A stretch of DNA of 64,000 nucleotides from Musa acuminata AAA Group. Its lineage: Eukaryota; Streptophyta; Magnoliopsida; Zingiberales; Musaceae. Under the pieces are notes generated by a model that was given only the letters and a program-made list of their open reading frames with translations, searched no databases and was not told the DNA's origin. The DNA is taken from contig NC_088339.1 in assembly GCF_036884655.1 (NCBI RefSeq), forward strand, positions 23,455,501 to 23,519,500. Direction: 5' to 3'. The position numbers were made by a program, and so were the translations under genes. The stretch's first letter is position 1, and every line of letters begins with the position of its first letter. Below are positions 1 through 12,372 of the stretch, piece by piece.

Positions 1-1990
1 GTTTCTTGAGTACGGGCGGTACCATCGCCAGTGTTAGTTTGACACTGACACTACACTAGGCAGTACCACCACTTAGACAAGCGGTACTACTGCCTAACAC
101 AGTCTCGGAGACTGTGCCACTTCTTGGGACATTGTTTGGGCCTCTCATTGGGCCCAACATAGTCCTTACATAGGCCCAACTGGCCCCTAATTGGGCTAGC
201 CCAAATCCAAACCCAATTACGTGCTAACTATGAAATCTAAGATATTTACTAAGCTAAACAAGTCTGTATGTCTTGGTTTCTTCGGGCGAGCTTCCGGTGA
301 TCTTCTAACGAACTCTCGGACAATGTTCCAACGGACTCCCGGTAAGCTCCTAGACTTCACGACGATCTTCTTGGCGAGTTCCGACGAGCTTCTTTGGCAA
401 GCTCCTGGACTTCTCGACTAGTTCTTGTAGAACTTTCGACGAACGTATGGATTTCTGACAAACTTTCGAACACCCAACGAAATCATGTCCTTGACTTCGA
501 GACTTAATTTTGCTTTATACCTTGCTATCGTAGTTAATCCTGCATATGTAAAAATACACTTCGATCTAGACAATTAATACTAAGCATGAATCATGTTGTC
601 CAACATGTCATTGATCCCTCGATGCTTCGTCTGATTCTTCGGCGCATCGTCCTCTCTTGCGGCCAATTGCCCAATCGACCAGTTGACCTCCGCAGCTCCG
701 ATATTCTTGGCTCAATATCTGCTCTTATTAGCCCGATGCCCGAATTCATGGCTCGAAGCCTTCTGCTAATACGTCGACCGATCCTCTAGCTCGACGTCCA
801 ATCTTCTGGCATGTTCTATTAGCCCAACATGATTCTTCCTGCTTTAATTGTCTCATCCCGATCGAAGCATCCTGCGTCACTCAAAACGCGAAATAAATCA
901 CAAGCATTCTGAATTGGTTTCATCATCCAAATCGGAGATTCAATAATCAAAAGTTGTAGGAGTCAACATGCTGAAGGGGAAGACGATGTGCCAAAGGATC
1001 GGACGAGCGCCGGATGAACCAATGACATGCCAGACAAAGGATTTATGCTTTGTAATCATTTGTTTATATCGAAGTAGGTTTTTGGTCTAATTGAGGCAGT
1101 ATTGGGGTAAAACATGTCAACTCAATAAGGAGCCAATTAGGCCTAAATTAGGAGTGATTTGGGCTCATTGGGAGGCTCATTCAATGACCCAAATGTTGGG
1201 CCAAGCGGTGGCACCGCTAGAATTGGCGGTAGAACCGCTTATGAGTTGAAAAACTTGAAAAACTTGGTCTCCGAGGCTGTTAGGCAGTGGTACCGCCAGT
1301 CCGGGCAGTGGTACCACTCATACACAATCTCCTAGGCGATAGTACCGTCAGACTGGGCGGTGGTACCGCCTAGTGTTAGGCTACAGGCGGTGGTACCACC
1401 CGTACCCTGAAATCTCGGAGATTTAAATTTTGGTTTCAAGTTTTGAAGTCATTTGGGATCTATAAATACCCCAGCTATTCCTGTATAGAGAAGCAAGAAA
1501 GATTGAGCAAAACTTTATGATTCTAAAATTGTAAACCTTAGAAAGTTGAGTTCCCTCCTCACAAAGCTTAAAGAGAGTTCTAAGGGAGGTGTGAGAGGAA
1601 TACCTTCTAAAAGAGGGTTGTAAAAGATTATCTCCTAAACCTATGAAAATAAGAAGATGGGTGTAAAAAGATAGTTGGTCTTCGCCCATTAAAGGAAGAT
1701 CGTTAATGGATGCTGATAGCCTCGACGGAAAAAGAATCGGGAGTGGATGTAGGTCACGACGATCGAACCACTATAAAATCTGGTTTGCATTTTTGCTTTG
1801 CTATTTACATTTATTGCAAACCGTCATACTTCCTCTTTACTCTAACTACACATCGTTACGAACGTATTTCAAGTTATCATCTTTCCGAAAACGATTTTAT
1901 TGAATGAAAGATTTTACGAAGTTGATGTTTTTACCGCTGTACTAATTCACCCCCCTCCCTCTTAGTGTCGACTCGTTCCTACCAGAAATA
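1..1990. mobile_element. LTR-retrotransposon-derived region (copia-like LTR pieces)
   Basis: No intact coding frame is present. The block carries many copies of a GGCGGTACCGCC-like imperfect palindrome, at about 14-90 and again at 1204-1400. A TATA box (TATAAATA, 1461-1468) lies about 60 bases downstream of the second cluster, as in the promoter of an LTR. The right end has a C-rich stretch (about 1948-1962) with a 'TTCACCCCCCTCCCTCTTAG'-type run, which I associate with copia-type elements. Family assignment is from general knowledge; I could not identify both LTRs, a primer-binding site or a target-site duplication. It may be a solo LTR or two fragments. Confidence 0.5.
1461..1468 (+). promoter_or_regulatory. 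TATA box of the putative LTR promoter
   Basis: TATAAATA followed by a C-run, inside the retroelement-derived block and upstream of a long untranslated stretch, fits the U3/R boundary of a plant LTR. Position and consensus are the only evidence. Confidence 0.4.
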
Positions 1991-2093
1991 ACTTCATCTT
2001 TCTCGATACTCTATAAGATTAAAAAAGTTTTATTCGGATATCCTCTTTTTGTATCTTATACAAATTATTAAGAATTTTTCAAGTTGCTTGGGC

Positions 2094-2270
2094 ACCATTT
2101 TATAAGCTACATTAGCCAAATCATTTTCGCACTATATATATTTTATAAGCTACATTAGTCAAATCATTTTCGCACTATATATATTTTATAAGCTACATTA
2201 GCCAAATCATTTTCGCACTATATACAAATCATTTTCGCACCATTTTATAAGCTACATTAGCCAAATCTCA
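2094..2270. repeat. 43-bp tandem repeat, three to four copies
   Basis: The motif TATAAGCTACATTAG recurs at 2101, 2144 and 2187 (exact 43-base period) and again at 2246 after a 16-base insertion. Units differ by single bases (GCC/GTC). An (AT)n run follows at 2273-2294. Confidence 0.9.
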
Positions 2271-2294
2271 AGATATATATATATATATATATAT

Positions 2295-3779
2295 TGTAGC
2301 TTTAGCATTTAGATTGTTGAGGTTCACGTGACTTCTGTTATTCTTTAACATCATTCATACATGTATCAAAGGTTTGAGTTGTTTGACTAATAAGAAATAA
2401 ATTTATTATGGCTTGTGAAAGAAACATAACTTAATAGTATACAGTCAGTTAGTAGGTTGTGGCTCCTCAACTGTTGGTACCTTAGCAGATATCTCAACAT
2501 TTGGTGCCTCATAAGAATATAAGATTTAACTCTTTAATAATTTATAAATAATGAAATACAATTATTAAGATAGTTTTTCAAAAAAAAGCAACAATAATAA
2601 ATCTAAATTTGATTCGAAAACAAGGTGCTTACTTTATTAGATGATATTGTTAATATCATTTATTTATTATTTTTCAATGCAAGGTAGGAATAGATCATTT
2701 TCACAATCTTGAAAATTCTAATTTATTTGATGATTTAAAGCATATGACGTGCTCATAGAATCACCCATATCAAATATCAAAAATATGTTTGGACCAAATC
2801 ATATTATATAAAAAATAGGTATAAGAATTTATAAACTATATATCGATACATAAGTTATGGGCAGACAACCTTTCAAATAATCAATAATCGGAATCTCGTT
2901 TCTCTTAAATCTCCTTATTCTTTCTCCCATTATTAGAATCATCTCAGAATTAAATAAATTAATTATCATAGACCAATTATACTTATTCAAAATTTTTAAA
3001 TCAGCAATGTTTGATACTAAAGACTACTTTAATCTATAGTTGCTTTGATAGAATAATCTATAGGCAAAAATATATAATGCATATATTCAATAAAAGTCTA
3101 TCATTAATTCCTCATCATCATCACATGAATGCAAATTTATTATTAACCTTTTCAAATTTCTATGGGTTGGTTCTTCAAATAAAAAAATATTTATGTATAA
3201 GATACTTTTCAAATCTATATGTCTTCAAATCTATTTGGTAGAAAGAGATACATTAGACATAGAAAAAGATAATTTCACCCCATTCACTACAAAATTATTA
3301 TTCTTACATCATCGTTCTATAATTGACAATATTAATACGTGAGATATGTGAATATTAGGGATATCTAAAAATAAATAATTAAATATAATATTTTTTATAA
3401 TATTCAAATGACTCGATGATAACGAGACCAATTTTTCTTAATAGGCTCCATGACATAACGAGAAAAATGATCCACAAAACTTCATTTTGAAATTATCCAA
3501 CTAAGATGACTTTTCAACCCCTCTTTATCGTTAGAATGATCTGATTCATAAGTACCAACAAATGGAATTGCAAAGATGAAATTTAAAAATTTATATAAAT
3601 AAAAAGCATACCTATACTTAAATCAACATTCTTGCAACTATCTTAGGATATTCTACACATATAATAAGTATTTAATGACATGATTACTTTTTGTTTAAAG
3701 TCAAAAGGGATTAAATTTAATAATTCAATGAAAAATTATCTGGCTAGAAAAAATAAGGAGAAAATTAAAATTGACACAC
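2295..3779. other. AT-rich intergenic DNA, nothing recognised
   Basis: About 1.5 kb of AT-rich sequence. Open frames are short, have no recognisable protein signature and are consistent with chance. No RNA gene or element boundary was seen. Confidence 0.6.
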
Positions 3780-4690
3780 TATTAAAAATCCATAAAATAC
3801 TAAAAAATCTCTAAAACAAAAACCCAGTGTTATATGCCCATAAGTGTTATATTCAAAGTTTTCATAAAAATTTCAGATCATTTTGAACAGTGCATGTATG
3901 TGATGCACTATTTTTTTAATGTTTCTCAAAAAATGATGCATCATTTAGTAGAAATTTTTTCTCAACAAAATTTTTTACATATATATTTTTGACCTATTTA
4001 AAAGCTCAAATGTGAAAAAATATTGCATGGATAAATTATAATTTATTAAAATATAAAAAATAATTAAAAATAGGAAAAAAAATTGTTTAGATGCTAAAAA
4101 AATTACAAAAATATTAAAAATAATTTTAAAATAAAAAAACCAGTAACATATATCTATAAGTGACATATCTAAATATTTTCTAAAAATTTAAGATCATTTT
4201 AAATAATGTGTTTATGTGTTGCAATGTTTTTGAATTTTCCTCAATAACAATGCATCACCTATTGAGAATTTTTTTTATCAATTTTTTTACATATATTGTT
4301 GACCTATTTGAAGCTCAAATGTGAAAAATATTATATAAATGCCTTATAATTTTTAAGAAATAGACAAAAACAGGAAGAAAATAAAAATAAAATAAAATAT
4401 TATTCGAATGTTCAAACTTTCATAAAAGATAATAAAAAATTCTCTAAAATAGAAAACTAGTGACATATGTCTATAAGTGTCTTATTTAAAATTTTTAAAA
4501 ATTTTAAGATCATTTTGACTAGTGCATCTATGCAATGCACTATTTTTGAATTTTCCTTAATAATAGTCCATCACCTATTATGAAAAATTTCCTCTACACC
4601 TAGTTTTCTACATATATTGTGGGTCTCTTTATAAGCTCAAATGTGAAAAAACATTATATGGATGAATTATAATTTGTTATAAACAAAATA
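3780..4690. repeat. Degenerate tandem array, three units of about 310-320 bp
   Basis: Landmarks recur in the same order in each unit. AAGCTCAAATGTGAAAA occurs at 4002, 4311 and 4633. A 'CATAT-GTCTATAAGTG-CAT' type segment lies near 3823, 4140 and 4456. A 'TTTTCTCAATAA...GCATCA' segment lies between them. Units have diverged by substitutions and short indels. This is satellite-like or a nested duplication; no coding capacity was seen. Confidence 0.75.
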
Positions 4691-5143
4691 AACAAGGTGA
4701 AAATAACATATTGTTCTAGATAAGGATTTTATTTTTATAAAGAATACTTAAAATATTGATAGTAAAATAATAAGTTTTCATAACACTATTTAGAATGATA
4801 AACATCAATCTAACTCTAAAACTGTAACTATATAATAAATCAAAAAATTAAAAATTTATAATAAATATTTTTATAGAAATGGAGACATACCTTAAAAAGC
4901 TATATCACAAATTGGTGGCTACTGTAGTTATGAAATCCTAGAAGTAGAAAACGCTTAAGATCTAGAACTCTCCTTTAAGATCTAGAAATAGAAGTTCAAA
5001 TGAATTGGTATTACCGACAAGTGATGAACCTTGATCCTAAATATAATTGTAAGTGATGAAACTTGATCCTAAATATAATAATAATGTATAAAATTAACGA
5101 TACTTGAAGGTTGAAATATACTACAACAAGTCACGTATAAGAA

Positions 5144-5171
5144 TGTGTGTGTGTGTGTGTGTGTGTGTGTG
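5144..5171. repeat. (TG)n microsatellite
   Basis: Uninterrupted TG dinucleotides in the spacer upstream of the GDSL gene. Confidence 0.95.
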
Positions 5172-5438
5172 AAGATGATTATGATGATTACGATGGGATT
5201 TGCAATTGATTGGGAAGAGGAGAAAACAAGACGGACACAGGTGGAGAAATAGAAAAAGGAAAGGAACTGCATCTACTTGCAGAGCAAGACATGAATGGTG
5301 GGACAAATCCAATAGGTCGATTGAAAAGGCTGTCTACGTGTATGACTGTGGTTGTACTATTTACTGTTGACTGCATAACCTCTTTGCTGCTGAAGTTAAT
5401 TTTCAGCTGCCCATGCAGTAGTCGTACGACTCCTCATT

Positions 5439-5469
5439 TCTCTCTCTCTCTCTCTCTCTCTGAGGGAGG

Positions 5470-5508
<39 letters not shown>
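5439..5508. repeat. (CT)n-GGGA-(GA)n self-complementary microsatellite
   Basis: A CT run of about 22 bases is followed by a GGGAGGGA linker and a GA run of about 36 bases. The two arms are complementary and could fold back. It lies about 340 bases upstream of the GDSL start codon. Confidence 0.95.
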
Positions 5509-5511
<3 letters not shown>

Positions 5512-5784
5512 GAAATTAAGTGACCAACCAACAATAAAACCTTTCAAATGAATTATTGTGGAGGCAGACTGAATCATTCTGAAGCAGAAGTTGACAACAA
5601 CGGACCAAAAAATGTCGCCTTTGATTGTAGCAATTACTGCGACATCACAAGTTGGTGCCATGTAAATCCCATCTTTGTTTCAGCGGTGGAAGTATCAGAA
5701 AACACACAACAATCTCTCTCTAGAATGCCAATTTACTGCACCAAAATGAAGTATCTTCACGTCCTTCGATTAATGTATCCCACT

Positions 5785-5792
5785 TATTTAAA
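5785..5792 (+). promoter_or_regulatory. Probable TATA box of the GDSL gene
   Basis: TATTTAAA lies 54 bases upstream of the ATG at 5846. It is followed by a C-rich, pyrimidine-rich leader (AATCCCCCACTCTTCACACC), as expected for a plant core promoter and start region. Confidence 0.5.
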
Positions 5793-5845
5793 GACCAGCA
5801 ATCCCCCACTCTTCACACCTCTAGTTGCTGTTGTACCACCGAACG

Positions 5846-7282
5846 ATGGTCCTCAGCCTCCTCCTCTTCCTTCTCTTATTCCCCTCCCTCGCCGCTCCCT
5901 CACGCATTCCGGCCATCATCGTCTTCGGTGACTCCACCGTCGATGCTGGCAACAACAACTACGTCCGGACCATCGCCAGAGCCAACTTTCCTCCCTACGG
6001 ACGCGACTTCCCAGGCGGCCGCGCCACCGGCCGCTTCTGCAACGGCCGCCTCGCGACCGACTTCGTCTCGGAGTCCCTCGGCCTCCCGCCCACCGTCCCC
6101 GCCTACCTCGACCCGGCCTACTCCATCAAGGACTTCGCCACAGGCGTGTGCTTCGCATCGGCCGCCACCGGGCTCGACACCGCCACCTCCGACGTGCTAG
6201 TGAGTCCGTCCTCCATGGCCTTCTTAGGACACCGCGCCCGACAATTTAGCTACGTAGTTTCGTGGCTTTTAGCCCGCCACAGCGCCTACGGTGCGCGATC
6301 TAAATCGCGTCGCGACCGACGGCGTGACTCTCGTCGCGTGCCTGTCGCGACTTAAGCCATGCCCGGAGTCGTGGCATGTGCAGGTTGGTCGTTGAATTGA
6401 ATGAATATTACGAGTCACATCTGCTGTCAACCCAATACGACACGACACATCGACGAGTCTTTCCTCCACACCCCACCGGCAACCTCTACTTACGACGCCC
6501 TAACTGTGGATGCTCATGCGCAGTCTGTGATACCTCTGTGGCAAGAGATGGAGTACTTCAAGGAGTACAAGAAGCGGCTGACGCACTACGTGGGGAGGAA
6601 GAAGGCCATGCACATCATCCACGAGGCCGTGTACATCGTCAGCGTAGGGACCAACGACTTCATCGAGAACTACTACTCGCCGACGAGCAGCCGGAGCAAG
6701 CAGTTCACGGTGGAGGAGTATGAGGACTTCCTCATCGGCCTCGCCGCTCGCTTCCTCACCAAGCTCCACCGGCAGGGGGCTCGCAAGATCTCCTTCACAG
6801 GGCTCAGCCCCTTCGGGTGCCTACCGTCGGAGCGGGCCACCAACTTCCTCGGCCACGGTGAGTGCATGGAGCAGTACAACAAGGTGGCCATTGACTTCAA
6901 CATGAAGCTACAGGCGTTGATAGAGAGGCTGTGCGCTTCATCCCCGGGGCTCAAGCTGAGATTTACTCCCACGTATGACTTGTTCCTCCACGTCGTACAG
7001 AATCCATCCTCATATGGTGAGTCTCCGACATGTTTCTTTCTTATCTGCTGGAGGAGATCTGCAGGTAAAAGCAAGCAATGTGTTGCAGGATTCGAGAACG
7101 CGATTCGAGGATGCTGCGGGACGGGAAGAATGGAGATGGGCTACTTCTGCAACGAATGGAGCCATTTCACGTGTGAGGACCCAAACAAGTTTGTGTTCTG
7201 GGATTCAGTTCATCCGTCTGAGAGCTTGAATCGTATCTTCGCCAACCAGACGCTGAGGACCAGCCTGGCCGAGTTCTTATAG
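5846..7282 (+). CDS. GDSL esterase/lipase
   Basis: Predicted secreted plant GDSL-type lipid or ester hydrolase. Exons: 5846-6199, 6524-7016, 7089-7282; 346 residues, the usual family size (about 350). The start is the first ATG of the frame; codons before it lack ATG. Residues 1-17 form a Leu-rich signal peptide. Block I is FGDSTVDAGNNN with catalytic Ser30. Block III is GTND with Asn162. The C-terminal DSVHP motif supplies Asp321 and His324, so the Ser-Asp-His set is complete. Both introns are GT-AG (phases 0 and 1). The first exon is very GC-rich. A TATA-like box lies 54 bases upstream. The natural substrate cannot be told from sequence; members of this clade act on the cell surface or cuticle, but function is unproven for most. 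Confidence 0.95.
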
Positions 7283-8187
7283 TTGATGTAGGCCGTTTAA
7301 GATCTCATATATATCCACAAGCTTAAGAAACAATCAAGCGGATTCAGTGAAGCTTAGCCGGATGTATTTGCTTTCTGCCTGTGTATGTCATGTGCCTTCT
7401 ACAACAGAATGGTGAAGAAGATGAAGCCATTTCTCCGTGGAACTCTCCTCCGTAACTCAATCTAGAGAAGGCGACGTGGAACTCCAAGACCGTGAATCTT
7501 GAGCCAGTTTCTACAATGATGACCAACAAAGATCATCGACTAATAATAGAACTAAGCTGAAGACCAACGACAACGTGTCCTGCATGACGACGGAGTTGCA
7601 GATAGGAAGGACGTCGTTTGCAGTTCCATTGAAACGACCCTACTCTCTGTCTCTCTCTCCCTTGTAATTGCTCTTGTCATTTATGAGTGGAGAATTTGTG
7701 GCATTTGGTTGCGCATAGCCAGTGGATCAAAACCACGAACTTTGCGGTCGTCTTCTGTCGCCTGACACTTTTGTATTCTCCTGATCCAACTCATTTTTTC
7801 GAGTAGTGGCCCTCTCAAGAACTTGACCTGTGGACCTCAGAGGACACCTCATTGCACAAACTTGATGGCACAATAGTACAAAACTCTTTGGAACACAGAG
7901 CATCGTCCATGGGGATGGGGGAATAACAGAGAGTGACTTGCTATAGGATAAGAGTCTTGATGTTGATAGGCCATGGATGAGAGGCAGAACAGCTCCATGG
8001 CTTCTGTCTCAGCCTGTGGTTCCCATTTTCTTCTGCAACACCATGTAGCATTGTTACGGAGGACCGAACTCCACATTCTCCTCCTGATGCAAAAGCATTG
8101 TTGCACGAAGGTCTTTACATATGATTGGACCACTCCCCACCAGTCTCCCTCAAGATTCCAATTTTTTTGTGCTCATAAACCCCACTG

Positions 8188-8228
<41 letters not shown>

Positions 8229-8457
8229 TTTGTCTTCTTCCACCAGGACACCCAAAAAGAGGTGCAAATCTGTAGTTACTGTTCTGTATTTCTCAAGAGG
8301 CTGATGAGAGCCAACAGTCCGCTGTTCTCCCGCACCAATCCTCAGGAACCCAAAGGAAGCGTTTTTGTTCCTTCTCTTCAGCTTTCTTTAGCAGTGAGAG
8401 ATCAAAAGGTGTTCTTTCTTTCCTTTCGGCTCTCTGGCTTCTTTGGCTGGTGTGGAG
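7283..8457. other. Intergenic: 3' flank of GDSL gene and 5' flank of next gene
   Basis: Contains the GDSL 3' untranslated region, a CT-rich stretch near 7645-7665 and a long (CT)n run at 8189-8224 about 235 bases before the next ATG. Open frames here have no family signature. Confidence 0.6.
8189..8224. repeat. (CT)n microsatellite in a probable 5' leader
   Basis: About 18 CT dinucleotides, followed by more pyrimidine-rich leader-like sequence ahead of the start codon at 8458. Confidence 0.95.
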
Positions 8458-9099
8458 ATGAAGCAGCTGGATAACGGGAAAGGGCGCAGGGTCCACCCAA
8501 CCCCACTAACGGGGGCAGCGGCGACGCGGGACCTCCTGGCTGCGCTCCCCGCGACGGTGCTGGCCCTGGCAGCGACGCTGACTGCGGCGGAGCAGGAGGT
8601 CCTGGCGTACTTGCTCTCCGGAGGAGGCGGCGGGGGAACGTGGAGGGAGCGGCGGCGGCGGCGGGCTCACCCGCCGGAGCTGGGTTGCGGGTGCTTCGGT
8701 TGCTACAAGAGCTTCTGGGCGCGGTGGGACGCGTCGCCAAATCGACACGTCATACACAGGATCATCGACATCGTGGAGGAGAGCTCGGAGGCCAGAGAGC
8801 TTGACCGCGGGAGTGGCAGCAGAAGGAGAAGGCGGAGCGGCCGCGGCGGGAGGAAGGACGCTGGCTTGGCGGCGGAGGTCGCGGCAGCTGGGGTGGAGGA
8901 GAGCTTGGGGGTGGTGGGGATGGGATTCTCCCGGTTGGATGGAGGACGCTTGGCGGACGATGATGGCGAGGACGGTGATGATGATGGAGAGGAGGTAAAT
9001 GTTGGCAGCAACAGCAACAACAACGCTAATGGAGGTTGCAACTCTGTGAGGAGATTCATGAGCTTCATTGGGGAAAGAGTTTGGGGAGCTTGGAATTGA
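8458..9099 (+). CDS. Uncharacterised plant protein with CFGCYxxFWxRWDxSPNR core
   Basis: Single-exon, GC-rich gene of 213 residues; the start is the first ATG in the frame. The N-terminal half is Ala-rich ('LLAALPATVLALAATLTAAEQ') and is followed by a Gly run and an Arg run. The centre (about 76-110) carries a compact Cys/Trp-rich core, CGCFGCYKSFWARWDASPNR, followed by a predicted helix HRIIDIVEE. Next come a basic Arg/Ser stretch, an acidic Asp/Glu run (about 175-188) and an Asn-rich segment. The C-terminus, 'RRFMSFIGERVWGAWN', is Trp-rich and looks conserved. I recognise the core as a small plant-specific family without known function. A sharply GC-rich composition on both strands creates long shadow frames on the minus strand. 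Function cannot be assigned. Confidence 0.8.
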   Translation: MKQLDNGKGRRVHPTPLTGAAATRDLLAALPATVLALAATLTAAEQEVLAYLLSGGGGGGTWRERRRRRAHPPELGCGCFGCYKSFWARWDASPNRHVIHRIIDIVEESSEARELDRGSGSRRRRRSGRGGRKDAGLAAEVAAAGVEESLGVVGMGFSRLDGGRLADDDGEDGDDDGEEVNVGSNSNNNANGGCNSVRRFMSFIGERVWGAWN

Positions 9100-11452
9100 A
9101 TGAATGGAGACAGAGAGATGGAAAAGGAGGGAGTTTTGGATGCTGGAAAGGTCAGTTTTGATGCCATCTCCTGCCTTTTTCCTTGAATGGTTTCTTCTCT
9201 TTGATAGGGAGAAGTACTTGTACATTTTCCTCTTGTTCTTTTGAGAATTTACTCTCTCAGCATCAAAAGACATGCTTCATTTGAAAAGAGGTAAGATCTT
9301 TAAGCATTTCAAGTTTATTACAAGTTCTTCTTGCTCTCATATGATTCGTACTCTTCAATTCTATCTTGTAGGACTTCTATCTCCTTCCAAATTTTGCTTG
9401 TTTTGACATAATATCATTCATCATTGCTGGAATTTCTATTCAATTAGGAAATTCTATATTGCTTGAATAGAAGAGAAAAGAGAAAATTTTTCATGAATGT
9501 GGAGGAATTTATTCATTGACAAAAGCTTAAACTTCAATCTAAGATTCAGAGAGACACTACACAGTTTCATTGTTCACAGATTATTACTATTTCTACAATA
9601 AAGCATCTAATGCTATCTATATTAATCTGTTCCTTCCTTTCCTTTTTGAAGAGTGTTCTAACTAGTATCCCTGTATATTACATGTCTCTAAAAATGGAGA
9701 AAGAGAGTTATATTTTGGTTACTAGTTTGTGAAGAGTTTGGTATATTATCACTTGATGTCACTGCTTATCTCTTGGCAATCACTATTAGTGTCTCTTTGT
9801 GCTATGTGGGATTTCTATTGGCTTTCCTCTGTTGAGTTATGTTTGTGTAAGCCAATTCTAGGTTAATTGAGCCCCCTTGTGCTACATAACTTTTTATGGA
9901 TTTTGTCAAGTACTTATTGCATGATTCTAATGCCATTTTGATATCTATGATTTGGCATCATAAAGCTGAAGCAAAGCCAAGCATATAGCCAGCTCAAAAG
10001 CTAAGGAAGCAAATGGCTAGTAAAACCACAGTGTTTTTCTTCCTCTTTTTCGCCTGCGGTGGCATCTATTCTCCTCCATTATTGCCAAACTTGAGTCCCT
10101 GGTTCTCCAACTGACTGAATCTGCAAGTTTTGCAGAATTATTTGAACAAGGAACGATTCGAATCAATTAACCAACTTGTAACAAGCAAAGTTTCCTTCAG
10201 AATCTCTAAGCCTCTTTTGCCTTTGATATAAAGAAAACACAGTAGACTAAGCACTGGGACTGAGGGCGTTTGGTGCTTCAGCATTCCCAAAAGACGGAAG
10301 GCTAATCTTTTAGCAACTTTTTCTAGTTTCACGGCATGGGTTGGCATCTCCAAAGTGTAGCTCTTTAAATTTTAGTGTTGGTGTGGGGACAAGCCTGTTC
10401 TCTGTAAATGTAGATACACTACTTTGTGCCTATGTATCTGAATCTGCCATGCAGTATGTTTCACTTCATATGACTTGTGTTTCATCAACCAATTCATATT
10501 ATACATAGACTTGGTCATGTGGCTTCTGTTTTACTTCATATGGTGAGACACAAGGACTTCAAAGGCTCATTGCATAAGCCATGGAAGTCATTGGTTTTTG
10601 TGCTTCATTATAATGGTCATGTTGACTTTAATTGATCTCACCTGCAGAAAAAAAAAGAAAATCTGAAACTGAATGTGTCTAGGAAAGTAGTGCACTTCTT
10701 TAAGCTGGTCAATTATGCAGAGCATTCACTTTGTCTATTACAAGATATTCTGAATTCTAATCATAATGTCTTAGTACTGTCAAAGTTCACTTTTGATTTT
10801 TTTTCTTAATTATCAAACTAAATGCTTCATTCTCTTCATATCTTTTCATGTAGTTTCAGAATCTTACACTTCAATCCTTGGCAGCTTTGTGCCAAACTCT
10901 TTTATCCCCCTTTTGCTATTTAATGTTGATTGTTCTGAGTTGCTGGTATGTTCAAAAAGTATGGTCTCCATTTTGCTTCTCTCTCTCCCTCTTTAGATGG
11001 CATTTCTCCTTCTTAGATCTCAAGAACCCATTCATCAGATTACCTTGAATCAAATGTATAGTTCAACATTATCCAAGGGCACCTGTGGTAAAAGCAACAC
11101 ATCAACTTGTTGAATCATTTTTCTCTGAAATGTCTGCTGAAATCTGATACAAGTCCCATTTCTTAAGATTGAATGGGTCAATGGTCAAAGATGCATGATA
11201 TATTGGAAGGAGGGAGAGATAAATTAATCATGCAAAACAAAACAAAGGTAAAACCTTGTGAAGTGTGAGTAAGTTTCTTTAGCTGGACTGCAGCATGGAT
11301 CTCTGAACCCAAAAGAATGAGATAAAAGCCTAGTTTAGATCCACTGGGACTTTGATGTCTTGGATGGCAGATCATGTCTCTCCTTTGTGTAATCTAATTC
11401 TTATCTGACACAAATTGCACATTTCTTGTTAATGATGACATTATGGCTCTTA

Positions 11453-11568
<116 letters not shown>

Positions 11569-12039
11569 TCTTAGGAAAAATTTACTGATTTAGTTACACT
11601 TATATATGGTGATTGGTTGAATGCTCAAGTTTTAGTTGTTTTTTATGATTGAGAATTAAGATTCTCTTGGTACATTTATTTGTACCACAGAAGGCATCCT
11701 TGTTGGGGTACATCAGTTGGCACCCACCCATTCATGGCAAGTGCCTCGCAACTTGATGGGTGCTTCATTGTCCACCCATGGCAGTGGTCTCACCTGTGGT
11801 CACCACATCTACAATTAATTATTTATTTATGCTTTTTAAGAATTTAGATTAAAATTTATTTTATTTTTTCAAATGGTGAATGGTGGAGGTAAAAATTAAT
11901 AACTTGATAAATTATTTATTAAGTAAACTAGCTGGTATGATAATTTTAGCTTTCAACTTAACATTGTTAAATGATAAAAAGAATAAAAATATATTACCAT
12001 TTCTTAGTACCATTAAGCCTTGATGAAGTTATTGTCACC

Positions 12040-12372
12040 GCAAGGGACAAGATATCATTCATTACTCGAGTACTGCGTTACCCGATCATCTGGCTAGAAA
12101 CGGGTAAGCACACCGAGTGATTTCGAAGCTGTGGTTCTGCTAACTGCAGGTGAGAATAAGACATCTAAACGAAGCGGTAGGTTCACTGACGGGTCTGCGC
12201 CGCTCACTGCGGTGAGAATAAGAAATAGAACATTTAATGATTTGAAGCCCAAAAATTATTTTTTGGACCACTTTTCATCTTACTTGCAACCGGTAAGCAC
12301 ACCGGGGGTATTCGTCCCATATTCTTTGGGATCATAATGGCATTTAACTGGCAAGCGGTATGTTCACCCACG
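12040..12372. repeat. Cluster of dispersed short motifs (CGGTAAGCACACCG type)
   Basis: Related short blocks recur at about 12102 (GGGTAAGCACACCGAG), 12173 (GCGGTAGGTTCACTGAC), 12290 (CCGGTAAGCACACCGGG) and 12355 (GCGGTATGTTCACCCAC). The phrase GGTGAGAATAAGA occurs at about 12150 and 12210. It is more GC-rich than the AT-rich flanks. Probably part of a repetitive element; identity unknown. Confidence 0.6.

Noticed and set aside
5548..5931. 127-codon frame running into the GDSL gene
   Set aside because: Different frame from the GDSL protein, no domain.
8506..9273. 255-codon minus-strand frame and a 154-codon frame opposite the 8458 gene
   Set aside because: Pro/Ala/Ser- and Arg-rich composition comes from the GC-rich plus-strand gene; no domain and no splice logic.
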